Below, one piece after another: positions 51,082-59,720 of a stretch of 64,000 nt of DNA; within the stretch, counting starts at the first letter, position 1; the number at the start of each line of letters is the position of its first letter. Source of the DNA: Thiothrix winogradskyi (lineage in GTDB: Bacteria > Pseudomonadota > Gammaproteobacteria > Thiotrichales > Thiotrichaceae); NCBI RefSeq assembly GCF_021650935.1, contig NZ_CP091244.1:1674001-1738000 (forward strand), written 5' to 3'. The translations under genes and the position numbers were made by a program. The notes under the pieces are model-generated. The model did not search any database. It was not told where the DNA came from and was given only the letters and a program-made list of their open reading frames with translations.

Positions 51082-53126
51082 GTCAGCCTGACCTCGCCAA
51101 TAGGGTTTAAGGAAATGCTGGTGGTGAGTTCCTGTACCGAGATGACGGGCAAGTCGGGGAAGCTGGTTTCGATATGGCGGCGAATATGGCGGCGCAATTC
51201 CAGATTGGTGAGGATAACCGGGCGCACTTTGTCTTTAGCGTGTTCGGTTTCGAGTTCTCGCAATGCCTTGGTGAATTGTTCGGTGGCATCGGGATTAAGC
51301 GCAAAAAATACGCCATTGGGGGTTTGGCGCAGGCTGTTTTGCAACAATTTCTCGGTTTCGGGGGCGAACATGTAGACTGGCAATACCCCGGTGCCATTGG
51401 TGAAGGTGTAAGACAACTGGCGTTTGAGGCTGATGCGCACCCGTTCTGCCAACATGCTGGTGTCTTTTTCGATTTCACCAAACTCGACCAGTGTGCCGAG
51501 AATTTGGCGGAGGTCGCGAATAGAAACGCCTTCATTGAGCAAACGCCGGAACACATCCACTGTTTTCGGCGTGTTGACCGCACGTTGTACTTCGCGCACC
51601 AGTTCGCTGTAACTGGCTTGTTCCAGTTTGGTGTAGAGCGTGTGCATTTCCTGAATGCCAATGAATTCCGCTGCGTGTTTGCGCAATATGTAGGCGAGGT
51701 GAAGGCTGATGGCCTGAATATTGTCAGGTGTTGGGCGTGTGCCACTGGCTACCAAGTCAGCAGCGGCTTTGTCGCCAGGCGCTGAGGGTAGTGCGGTGGC
51801 TGTTGCCGCTGCACTGACGGGTTTGAGATTGCCTTGCGCCACGGGGACACCGCGAATCGAAATTCGGTAGCTGTCATCATTTAATTGCGAGGAAATGCGT
51901 AGGCTGATACCGGGTAATGGCACACCCATGTCTTGATAGAAATCACGGCGGATACGCATAAAGTCTTGATTTAATGCATCGAGTGAGAACAAGTTTTTGG
52001 CTTGTGCAGGGAGTTCGACCAGAGCGGGTGAGAGTGGTTGCATGTCTTCCAATGCGGCATGGGTTTCACTACTGCTGGCAAGAGCCATTTTGCTGCTGTC
52101 TTGCTGACCGATCACCGTGGTGATTTCAGCATCGGCAAATTCCATTTGGTTTTGTACCTTACGCAATGCCATACCGGTAAAGCCTAGCAAAATCGCGAGG
52201 AAAAAGAACACGATGGTGGGGAATCCGGGAATTAACCCCATTGCGCCAACGATACCGGCAGCAGCTAGCAAAGCACTGGGTTGTGCGAGTACTTGCCCAC
52301 CGATGTCTGTTCCCAGATTGTTATCATCTTCGCCACGCACACGGGTAACGATAATACCGGCGGTAATCGAAATGAACAGGGCAGGGATTTGTGATACCAA
52401 CCCGTCACCAATGGTGAGAATGGAATAGAGTTCCACCGCTTCTCCCATCGGCATTCCGCGTTGCATCGTGCCAATGGTGATGCCACCAATGAGGTTGACC
52501 ATGATGATGATTAGCCCCGCAATTGCATCCCCTTTGACGAATTTCATTGCACCATCGAGTGCGCCGTACAACTGGCTTTCTTTTTCGAGATTAGAACGAC
52601 GGTGACGGGCATCCGCTAAGGTAATGAGACCCGCCCGCATATCGCTGTCGATACTCATCTGTTTACCGGGCATGGCATCTAGCGAGAAACGGGCGCTGAC
52701 TTCAGCGATACGTTCTGACCCCTTGGTAATGACGATGAATTGCACAATCGTAATGATCAGAAACACGACCAAACCCACAATCAAGTTACCACCGACCACA
52801 AATTCGCCGAAGGTTTGAATAATATGACCAGCGTCTGCTTCCAATAAAATCAAACGGGTGGTGGCAATACTCAAGGATAAGCGGAATAGTGTGGTCAGTA
52901 ATAAAATGGAGGGAAATGAGGAGATTGCCAGTGGGTGTGAAATGTAAATGCCCAACATCATCAATAAGATTGCAATGCTCATATTCAAAGCAATCAGCAT
53001 GTCCATGAGCAGGGTGGGCATGGGCAAAATCATCATGGCAATGATCGCGACCAGCAATAACGCCAGCGCTATGTCACTGCGCCGGGTTAGGTTGGTGAGA
53101 AAATCTTGTGAGGCGCTGGACTGCAT
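51078..53126 (-). CDS. sctV: T3SS major export gate protein SctV
   Basis: 682 residues. Eight N-terminal helices (MILPMPTLLMDMLIALNMSIAILLMM) and the FHIPEP signature region with KGSERIAEVSARFSLDAMPGKQMSIDSDMRAGLI. The cytoplasmic ring domain starts near residue 360 (LPGISLRISSQLNDDSYRISIRGVPVAQG). It forms the nonameric ring that receives substrates. Its start lies 30 bases after the NfeD-like gene, in the same leftward operon. Confidence 0.93.
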   Translation of the reverse strand: MQSSASQDFLTNLTRRSDIALALLLVAIIAMMILPMPTLLMDMLIALNMSIAILLMMLGIYISHPLAISSFPSILLLTTLFRLSLSIATTRLILLEADAGHIIQTFGEFVVGGNLIVGLVVFLIITIVQFIVITKGSERIAEVSARFSLDAMPGKQMSIDSDMRAGLITLADARHRRSNLEKESQLYGALDGAMKFVKGDAIAGLIIIMVNLIGGITIGTMQRGMPMGEAVELYSILTIGDGLVSQIPALFISITAGIIVTRVRGEDDNNLGTDIGGQVLAQPSALLAAAGIVGAMGLIPGFPTIVFFFLAILLGFTGMALRKVQNQMEFADAEITTVIGQQDSSKMALASSSETHAALEDMQPLSPALVELPAQAKNLFSLDALNQDFMRIRRDFYQDMGVPLPGISLRISSQLNDDSYRISIRGVPVAQGNLKPVSAAATATALPSAPGDKAAADLVASGTRPTPDNIQAISLHLAYILRKHAAEFIGIQEMHTLYTKLEQASYSELVREVQRAVNTPKTVDVFRRLLNEGVSIRDLRQILGTLVEFGEIEKDTSMLAERVRISLKRQLSYTFTNGTGVLPVYMFAPETEKLLQNSLRQTPNGVFFALNPDATEQFTKALRELETEHAKDKVRPVILTNLELRRHIRRHIETSFPDLPVISVQELTTSISLNPIGEVRLT

Positions 53127-53156
53127 TAAAACGGTGCTCCTGATCCTTGTAATGGC

Positions 53157-53684
53157 TTATGCGGTTGGGTTTAGGGGCGTTATGTATAAAGTCCTATCAT
53201 TAATAGCAATAATTTTTACCTGTGTTCCGACAGGGCAATCGACTCCCGCCAGTTGCCACTCCAAGTTATCTAAACGGATACTGCCGATGCCATCCACAAG
53301 CGCTTCTTCAAGCGTGATCACTTGTCCGATAAGTTGTTTGCCGGGGTATTCGGTGAATACTTTTTTAAGGGAATGCCACAAGTCCGCTAACAGCGGTGCG
53401 ATTAACACGCCAATAAGGACGAGCACAAACTGCCAGCGCCACAGACCGTCAGGGTTAAGGAGCATTAATAAACCGGTGATGCCAGCGCCAACACCCAGCC
53501 ATTTTTCCCACCCTGCGATAAAACGTTGCTGGTATCGTTTAACCAAGCCATGTTTGTTTTTTATATGCTGCGTGGTACGGAAAACCGTGTAGTGTGCTTG
53601 CGCCCGCACGTTAGTTTGTCTTAAATCTGCCCAGCTTTTTCGTAAACGCTGAGCCAAGGTCATTTGCTGTTTTTCTTGTTCCAT
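53157..53684 (-). CDS. NfeD-like membrane protein within the T3SS operon
   Basis: 175 residues from MEQEKQQMTLA. A basic N-terminal part is followed by two helices (WLGVGAGITGLLMLL and WRWQFVLVLIGVLIAPLLADLW), then a C-terminal OB-fold-like domain of about 60 residues: LIGQVITLEEALVDGIGSIR ... DCPVGTQVKIIAINDRTLYITPL. That layout matches the C-terminal domain of NfeD proteins (GxVxVDGExW ... GTxVxVxxVxGxxLxV). It sits between sctU and sctV, an unusual place. No stomatin partner is nearby. A role in membrane organisation around the export gate is speculative. Confidence 0.6.
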   Translation of the reverse strand: MEQEKQQMTLAQRLRKSWADLRQTNVRAQAHYTVFRTTQHIKNKHGLVKRYQQRFIAGWEKWLGVGAGITGLLMLLNPDGLWRWQFVLVLIGVLIAPLLADLWHSLKKVFTEYPGKQLIGQVITLEEALVDGIGSIRLDNLEWQLAGVDCPVGTQVKIIAINDRTLYITPLNPTA

Positions 53685-53775
53685 AATACGTCCATTGTAC
53701 GAGGAAGCGGTCAATAGGTGGGGTATCCCTATCGTGAAATCGGGTACGCCTGTCTTAAATTATGCATTGTAATGT

Positions 53776-54834
53776 TTATTTTTTTGCCTTCCCTTGGTGT
53801 TGGCGCAATAAATTAGCGATCCTATCAATGGTTTTTTCGGGTATGTATTGGTCTAATTTGCCCTCGCTAAGCAAATCTTGCACTAACCCCGGATCACTGA
53901 TTAACGGTATGTTTTCAATTACGGCAATTTCCGCCATTTTGCGTGACATATTATTTTTACCGATAGCCACAATAATGGGCAGAGGCGTAGTGCCTGCCTC
54001 GTATTGCAACGCAACCGCAACCCCCATGTCGAGAATCACCAGCCGAGCGGTACTAATACGCTTCTTGATGTCCTGCTCGGAGAGTTCACGCCGAATGCCT
54101 TGACGCGCGGAACGTACATGCGGATCCCCAAAAATGTCCTTCATTTCTTTTTTGACTTCTTCTTTGGTCATGCGCTGATCTTTAATGAATTCCTGTCTCT
54201 GGAACAAGAAGTCCAACACCGCCATGAACAATAGCATGGGCAAAATGAACAACATGAGTTGGCTGGTTAAGTCTTCGACGACAGTTTGTTGGCATTCAAC
54301 ATTGCACTGTTTGATGGAGTGTAATAATTCGCTAAGCCCTATGTGCAATACAATCAGCAAAATTGCCCCGATAATGATAGTTTTCAATAGTGAGAGTAAG
54401 GTCGTGACGAATTGTTTGGCGGAAAAAATGCGTTTGAAGCCACTGGATAAGCTGACTTTTTCGAGTTTGGGGATAACCGGGTCGAAGGAGAATACAAAAC
54501 CAAACTGCACCATATTGCCGAGAATACCTGCGACTACGGTGATCATCGCAAACGGCACTGCGATGCCGTACATGGCACTTTCAAACATGGCTTTAAACCC
54601 AATTTCCACGGCTTGAGGAAAAGGCATGGTGTATAAGCGGGGTACAATGCTGAACATTTCCTTGAACTGGTCCATGATCCAGTCCCATGCCAGCATAAAA
54701 TACAGCACGGTAAACAGCATGATCAACGCCGAAGCGACATCATTGCTGCGTGCTACCTGCCCTTGTTTGCGGGCTTTTTCCAGTTTACGCGAACTGGGTT
54801 GTTCGGTTTTTTCTTGGCTGCTATCACCGCTCAT
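53776..54834 (-). CDS. sctU: T3SS switch protein SctU without the NPTH motif
   Basis: 352 residues. The N-terminus EKTEQPSSRKLEKARKQGQVARS is typical of SctU/FlhB, four helices follow, then the linker (KEEVKKEMKDIFGDPHVRSARQGIRRELSEQD) and the cytoplasmic domain. Where other SctU proteins have NPTH just before a valine-rich strand, residues 268-271 are LDMG (RLVILDMGVAVALQY). The downstream part (LPIIVAIGKNNMSRKMAEIAVIENIPLI) aligns normally. Autocleavage between N and P is therefore not possible by the known mechanism. It overlaps sctT by 4 bases. Confidence 0.9.
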   Translation of the reverse strand: MSGDSSQEKTEQPSSRKLEKARKQGQVARSNDVASALIMLFTVLYFMLAWDWIMDQFKEMFSIVPRLYTMPFPQAVEIGFKAMFESAMYGIAVPFAMITVVAGILGNMVQFGFVFSFDPVIPKLEKVSLSSGFKRIFSAKQFVTTLLSLLKTIIIGAILLIVLHIGLSELLHSIKQCNVECQQTVVEDLTSQLMLFILPMLLFMAVLDFLFQRQEFIKDQRMTKEEVKKEMKDIFGDPHVRSARQGIRRELSEQDIKKRISTARLVILDMGVAVALQYEAGTTPLPIIVAIGKNNMSRKMAEIAVIENIPLISDPGLVQDLLSEGKLDQYIPEKTIDRIANLLRQHQGKAKK

Positions 54835-55613
54835 CGCAATAAGGCATCCAATATCGTGAGGTTATTGCCCATGCGGAAAAAGCCGTCTTTGAGGTATTCC
54901 GCTAAAAAGCCGATGTACAATGCCAGCATGAAGAAGACTAAACCACTTTTGACAGGCATCGCTGCCAAGAAGACGTTAAGTTGCGGTAGAAAGCGCCCTA
55001 CCATGCCCAAGCCAAAATCGACGAGAAACATCATCCCAATAAATGGTCCGGCGATAAGTAAGCTGGTATATAACAGCAAGTCCAGTTGTTGTAGGAAGAA
55101 CGAGGCAACCTCTAGCGTAAACTGCGGGAAAAACTGATCTATCGGCCAGGTTTGGTAGCTGAAATAGAGTGTTTGTAACAAGATTAAAAAGCCGCCCGAT
55201 ACCAATAATAAGGTAGTAAGCAATAGGTTAAATAATGCACCCAGCGGTGACACCATATTCGCGGTCAGAGGTGAGAAGTATACTGCACTCATGACCCCGC
55301 GTTGCATGTCGATTAAAAAGCCAGCCGCTTTCACTGCCCAGAATGGCACGCTCAGGGTGTAACCCAATAAAAGCCCTAACAGCGCTTCTTTCACTAGAAT
55401 GCCAAGCATCGTTAGCATGTTCAGCTCAATATTGAGAAACTGCTCGTGGGTGAGCGGTAAAATAAACAGACTCATGGTCATAATGACCCCATTGCGCAAG
55501 GTGCGGGGGACGATGGGTTCAGTCATTATCGGCAATAATGCAAACGCAACCAAAACCCTAGGCGCGGTAAATGCCCAAGCCAATAGCCATGATTGCAGTG
55601 CATCGGTTTCCAT
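54831..55613 (-). CDS. sctT: T3SS export apparatus protein SctT
   Basis: 260 residues, polytopic. Conserved places: RVLVAFALLPIMTEPIVPRTLRNG near residue 19, KEALLGLLLGYTLSVPFWAVKAAGFLIDMQRG, and VDFGLGMVGRFLPQLNVFLAAMPVKSGLVFFML. Part of the SctRST helical export core in the inner membrane. Starts on the last base of the sctS stop. Confidence 0.92.
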   Translation of the reverse strand: METDALQSWLLAWAFTAPRVLVAFALLPIMTEPIVPRTLRNGVIMTMSLFILPLTHEQFLNIELNMLTMLGILVKEALLGLLLGYTLSVPFWAVKAAGFLIDMQRGVMSAVYFSPLTANMVSPLGALFNLLLTTLLLVSGGFLILLQTLYFSYQTWPIDQFFPQFTLEVASFFLQQLDLLLYTSLLIAGPFIGMMFLVDFGLGMVGRFLPQLNVFLAAMPVKSGLVFFMLALYIGFLAEYLKDGFFRMGNNLTILDALLR

Positions 55614-55885
55614 CAGCGATGCCGTATCAGCGCAATTTGATCAAAGGCATTTTCGGTAAAGGTGAGCAGTTCAGGCCCTAGCCAGCGCACGGTTGCTACG
55701 AGTGCCAGCATGGTCACGATTAGCTTAAAACCATGCGGAAGTGTTTGTTCCTGAATCGACGTTAATGCCTGCAATAAGCCAATCAGCAGCCCCACGACTG
55801 TTGCAGCAATAATGGCGGGCAACGATAGATACAGGATGAGTTCCATTGCCACTGAGGTTTTATGGATGATGTCGGTTTCATTCAT
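55613..55885 (-). CDS. sctS: T3SS export apparatus protein SctS
   Basis: 90 residues with two helices (LILYLSLPAIIAATVVGLLIGLLQALTSIQEQTL and GFKLIVTMLALVATVRWLGPELLTF). LLQALTSIQEQTLP is the SctS/FliQ signature. Third component of the export gate core. Confidence 0.92.
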   Translation of the reverse strand: MNETDIIHKTSVAMELILYLSLPAIIAATVVGLLIGLLQALTSIQEQTLPHGFKLIVTMLALVATVRWLGPELLTFTENAFDQIALIRHR

Positions 55886-55889
55886 GGCG

Positions 55890-56543
55890 TCAATAACTCA
55901 ATATTAGACCGTGGATCAAGCGTGACCATCCATCCACTAGCACAAATAGCAGCAGCTTGAAGGGTAGGGAAATGGTCATGGGTGATAGCATCATCATGCC
56001 CATTGACATCAATAGGTTAGAGATAACCAAGTCAATCACTACGAACGGCAGGAATATCAGGAAGCCGATCTGAAATGCGGTGGTTAATTCGCTGACCATG
56101 AAGGAGGGAATCAACACCAGCAAATGGTCTGTGGTTATTTCCGCTGAATATTTTTCAGGCCAAAGTTTTTGCGTGGTTTGAGTGAAAAATTCACGTTCAC
56201 TTTCACTGGAGTGTTTAATAAGAAATTGTCGCAACGGTTCAGTGCTGCCCTCTAAAGCATTAATCAGCAACGGATTGCGAATATCCTCAATAGCAACCCC
56301 AAAGCTATTAAATTGTTCATAGGTTTCCATGAACACGGGAGCCATGATGTAAATAGATAGAATAATCGCGATACCGCTAATGGCAATATTGGGTGGCTCT
56401 TGTTGCAAGCCTAGAGCGCTGCGCAGAATGTGCATCACAATCACTAGCTTGACGAAGGAGCTAACCATAATGGCAATAAACGGCGCTAACCCCAAGATGG
56501 TGAGGGCTGCCAGTAATATGACCGGATTAGGGAAGCTTTCCAT
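55890..56543 (-). CDS. sctR: T3SS export apparatus protein SctR
   Basis: 217 residues, four helices. SctR/FliP signatures: SSFVKLVIVMHILRSALGLQQEPPN and FLIFLPFVVIDLVISNLLMSMGMMMLSPMTISLPFKLLLFVLVDGW. Forms the pentameric export core with SctS and SctT. Two bases separate its start from the sctQ stop. Confidence 0.93.
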   Translation of the reverse strand: MESFPNPVILLAALTILGLAPFIAIMVSSFVKLVIVMHILRSALGLQQEPPNIAISGIAIILSIYIMAPVFMETYEQFNSFGVAIEDIRNPLLINALEGSTEPLRQFLIKHSSESEREFFTQTTQKLWPEKYSAEITTDHLLVLIPSFMVSELTTAFQIGFLIFLPFVVIDLVISNLLMSMGMMMLSPMTISLPFKLLLFVLVDGWSRLIHGLILSY

Positions 56544-56545
56544 AC

Positions 56546-57604
56546 CTAGCTGCCCTTTGCTTTTTTGTTAAACAGGTTGATGATGCGTACCGCAATGCGC
56601 CCGTTGATTTCGACCAGTTCTCCTGTGCCAATCAGCCGATGTTGTGAGCGTATCTGGATGATTTCAGGCAATGATTTGCCTAGTTCCAAAATATAGCCGG
56701 GGCGTAATTGGCGTACTTCATTGAATGACAGGGTTTTTTCTCCCACGTCGAAGGAAAGCTGTACCGGTATCTGGCTAATGTGTTCTATGTTTTGTTTTTG
56801 TTCATTATCGGACATGGGTATCCACTCAGTATTAATGGTCAGAGTTGAGGGTGTTGTTTGGCTGAGCGTCGCTTCGCAGCAGTAGCTAGAATCGAGGCAT
56901 AAGCGGAGTGAACCTTCATCCTCGAAGTGCGTATCGTCCAGTAAAATCAGGTCAGACGGTTGTAGTTGGTTGATCTCTTGCATGGAAAACACCACACGGC
57001 TGATTTCAAGCCACAGTGGGGTGTCGTGTTCTTCCCAGTCCGGGTTGGTGTCAGAAGGCCAGTGGCGCAGGCGCTCCTGTATGTGCATGTAAAGATGCGG
57101 GTCGAGCATCAGTACGCCGAATACTTCTTGCAGCATCTGCCGATTTTCTTGCTCAAGTATCTGAATAGTAAAGCCTATTGGCATCGTATACTGAGTGCTG
57201 AGTGGATCTGCTGACATGGCTTGCAAAGTTAACTGCAAGCCCAAGCCGGTTTCCGCCTGATATAACAAGGGAGCCAGCGCACTTTCAATAATGCTGATGG
57301 CGAGGTTTTCGGGTAATTGATGGAGTAAACCTTCGGGTAAAAACTGCTTAATACGTTCAGCGAGTGGCCACGCTGACAACCACAAACCCGCTATCGTACC
57401 GCCTAGCTCCAGCGTCATACTGATAGGGCAAAGGTGTTGCGTGTCTGATGCCCCCGGTTGTATCCGAAAATGAGCCACGCGCTTGTCGTCCACAGGGATA
57501 GTAATTCCCGATGATTTGTTCAGCAGGATATTATTCAAGCGCATGGCAAGGGGCGCTTGATTGGGAAATTTAATCGGTGTGAACAGAATCTGCCGGTTTC
57601 TCAT
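56546..57604 (-). CDS. sctQ: T3SS cytoplasmic ring (sorting platform) protein SctQ
   Basis: 352 residues from MRNRQILFTPI; an earlier in-frame ATG at 57643 and a later one near 57543 are alternatives. The C-terminal SpoA domain is clear: IPVQLSFDVGEKTLSFNEVRQLRPGYILELGKSL ... GTGELVEINGRIAVRIINLF. The N-terminal two thirds are variable, as usual. An internal second start could yield a separate C-terminal product as in other SctQ genes, but I see no strong internal ribosome-binding site. It forms the pods together with SctK and SctL. Confidence 0.85.
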   Translation of the reverse strand: MRNRQILFTPIKFPNQAPLAMRLNNILLNKSSGITIPVDDKRVAHFRIQPGASDTQHLCPISMTLELGGTIAGLWLSAWPLAERIKQFLPEGLLHQLPENLAISIIESALAPLLYQAETGLGLQLTLQAMSADPLSTQYTMPIGFTIQILEQENRQMLQEVFGVLMLDPHLYMHIQERLRHWPSDTNPDWEEHDTPLWLEISRVVFSMQEINQLQPSDLILLDDTHFEDEGSLRLCLDSSYCCEATLSQTTPSTLTINTEWIPMSDNEQKQNIEHISQIPVQLSFDVGEKTLSFNEVRQLRPGYILELGKSLPEIIQIRSQHRLIGTGELVEINGRIAVRIINLFNKKAKGS

Positions 57605-57736
57605 TATGGTTATTATCCTGATTGCTGTTCGCAAACACAGCAAGGCGTAGTTTATAGCTGAAAACGTGCAATACTCGCGTCAGTCTGCCGCTACGTCTTG
57701 CAAAGTTCAATCTTCTTTAGCCATACGGTCTCAATC

Positions 57737-58795
57737 TCAGACTGAGCGGTTTGTATCCCAGTTTTGCAGACGTGCAATGTTCGGATTTACGTTGACAGCA
57801 CCCAAGTAATAACCTTTGAAGTTACCTTGAGGAAGCCAGTTGTTATCACCAAACGTCACATTGACATTACCGACACTGGAACTCCAGAAATGGTAAGAAC
57901 CGTCATCATTGCGTCCTAAATAAACCGCATTCCAGCCCTGTGATGCCGATTGCTTGTCGCCGGGTAAGTCAAAATAATAAGCCCCACCGGGGGTCAGGGC
58001 GTCGCCTTTGTTGGGGTCGAATAAAGCGGTTTCACCTTGCAGGTTGCTGACGCCATCGACGGTGATTTCCCCTGCTTGGGCGGTGCGGACTTTGGTGGTA
58101 AAACCGCCATCAAAGCCTGAGCTGTCATGCTGGTCGTACCAAGAGGATATTTGTAAGCGCCCGGCTTTATTGTCGAAATCGTCAGCACCGATAGTATCCA
58201 GGGTGGCTTTCAGGTTAAGCAGGCGCATGGGGCTGGCGCAGTCAAAGGCATAGTGCTGGCGATTATTGAAAACGTCATTAATGGCATCAGAGGGCTTGAC
58301 TGCCTGGCCTGAATTGTCGGTTGCCCGCATGAGCAAATAGCGGTTATTGCCGCGTTGGACGACTTCCCAATAATTATTGCGTTCCAGCACGGTTTCGGTG
58401 GCTTGTTGTCCGTTGATGGCGGTGTAAGGGCGGGTTTCTGCTTGAGCTAGTTTGCCATCTTTGATTTGCACCAGATCTTCGGTGAATGTCCAGCCTTCAC
58501 CCAAGGAACCAGCGGTTTTCACCATATTGTCGCGGAAGCGCTGGTCATAGCGTTCCTCTATTGTCGGTAAATTGGCAGCGGGTGCTGGTGTGCGGATTTC
58601 GGTCGGGTTTTGCTTGTGTTGCATGATTTGCTGTAGCAATCCGGCAATCAGGGGCAGTGGTTGCGCGATCCAGTTGTTACCAAGGACATTCGTTGTTCTG
58701 GCGCTGGCTGCTGTTTGTTGGCTCGTATTGCTGGGCGGTGACAGCGCGGCAGGATTCCAGCTTGCTTGGCTGGGCGGCAATGTTACGGTGGGCAT
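57737..58795 (-). CDS. Transglutaminase-like (Tgl-fold) candidate T3SS effector
   Basis: 352 residues from MPTVTLPPSQ, with GGAAG about 8 bases upstream. Residues 1-75 are disordered and rich in Ser, Pro, Ala and Gln, as in secreted substrates, with no Sec signal. From residue 170 it resembles bacterial protein-glutamine gamma-glutamyltransferase (Tgl): YAFDCASPMRLLNLKATLD with Cys186 as the expected nucleophile and Asp185 before it, then GDALTPGGAYYFDLPGD and QGWNAVYLGRNDDGSYHFW. The second catalytic Glu of Tgl appears to be Trp here. It is first in the sctQ-O operon direction and divergent from sctC. Effector role is inferred from place and composition. Confidence 0.5.
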   Translation of the reverse strand: MPTVTLPPSQASWNPAALSPPSNTSQQTAASARTTNVLGNNWIAQPLPLIAGLLQQIMQHKQNPTEIRTPAPAANLPTIEERYDQRFRDNMVKTAGSLGEGWTFTEDLVQIKDGKLAQAETRPYTAINGQQATETVLERNNYWEVVQRGNNRYLLMRATDNSGQAVKPSDAINDVFNNRQHYAFDCASPMRLLNLKATLDTIGADDFDNKAGRLQISSWYDQHDSSGFDGGFTTKVRTAQAGEITVDGVSNLQGETALFDPNKGDALTPGGAYYFDLPGDKQSASQGWNAVYLGRNDDGSYHFWSSSVGNVNVTFGDNNWLPQGNFKGYYLGAVNVNPNIARLQNWDTNRSV

Positions 58796-59042
58796 TCTGC
58801 TTTCTTCCCGTGAAATGTTAAGTGAGATGATCACTCATCGGGGCTTAGTGTAATCATGAAAGAGCTTTGAGTCGGGTGAGGAACGGATAAGTGGGCTGTT
58901 CTGACGGATAATCCGAAGCTGTGCCAGTGGGCTTGTTCCATTGGGTAGGGTTTCTGATACGGTTTGTCTTCTTCGGCGTGAATATTAGTAAGTAACAGGA
59001 TAGATTCAGGTTTGTTTATATTTGCCGGGGGACTGCTTGGCT

Positions 59043-59720
59043 ATGCATGACACATTCTTGAAGTTTCGATGGGCTATTGTATCGCTGCTGTTATTGGGCA
59101 GCCATGCTATAGCAGCGCCAGTGCCATGGAAACCGGATAACTATTCGCATTTTTCTGATCAGGAACCTTTGCCGGAGTTGTTGAAAACATTGGCATCCTT
59201 ACAGGATTTGCCGATTGTCGTTAGTCCTAAAGTCAAAGAAGTGGTGAGTTTGCACCTCCAAAATCGCAAGCCTCAGGATATTTTTAATGAACTGGTCAAA
59301 AATTATGGGTTAATTTGGTACTACGACAAAGAAGCGCTGTTTGTTTACAAGGAAGAGGAAGTGCAATCAGCCAGTGTGAGTATGAAAAAAATGTCACCAC
59401 AAGAATTCACGAATGCTTTAAAGCGACTTGAGGTGTTGGAAGAGCGGTTTCAGTGGCAAGTATCTGAAGTGGATAACATTATTTATCTGACTGGGCCTGA
59501 ACGTTTTGTGAGCACGGTGTTGGATATGGCTAAGGTGATGGATACTCAAGATTTCTCAAGGCGGCAGGTGTACCGCTGGAAAGATAAAGATGGCGTGATG
59601 AATTACAGTTCAGAAGATCCCGTCGGTGGTATGGGGTCTGAGTTTGATGTCAAGACGGATGAGAAATTTCCGGGCTTTGATGTAGTGGATGTCGTAAAAA
59701 ATAAAAAACAGGCCGAATAA
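59043..59720 (+). CDS. SctC-like protein with secretin N-domains only
   Basis: 225 residues from ATG 59043 with GGGGGA 10 bases upstream; signal peptide ending HAIAAP. Residues 25-105 form an N0 domain (LPELLKTLASLQDLPIVVSPKVKEVVSLHL, then YYDKEALFVYKEEE) and 110-180 the N1-type domain (FTNALKRLEVLEERFQWQVSEVDNIIYLTGPERFVSTVLDMAKVMD). Then, instead of the secretin barrel, a short segment VYRWKDKDGVMNYSSEDP resembles DUF4124. The frame stops normally right before sctD. So this is not a complete secretin of the usual 500-600 residues. Confidence 0.7.
   Translation: MHDTFLKFRWAIVSLLLLGSHAIAAPVPWKPDNYSHFSDQEPLPELLKTLASLQDLPIVVSPKVKEVVSLHLQNRKPQDIFNELVKNYGLIWYYDKEALFVYKEEEVQSASVSMKKMSPQEFTNALKRLEVLEERFQWQVSEVDNIIYLTGPERFVSTVLDMAKVMDTQDFSRRQVYRWKDKDGVMNYSSEDPVGGMGSEFDVKTDEKFPGFDVVDVVKNKKQAE

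Noticed and set aside
54012..54041. Loss of NPTH in SctU by frameshift
   Set aside because: Residues on both sides align with SctU in the same frame (RLVI before and VAVALQY after), so a local frameshift does not explain LDMG.
57644..57736. Small gene between the Tgl-like gene and sctQ
   Set aside because: No open frame with a start and ribosome-binding site of useful length is present in these 93 bases.
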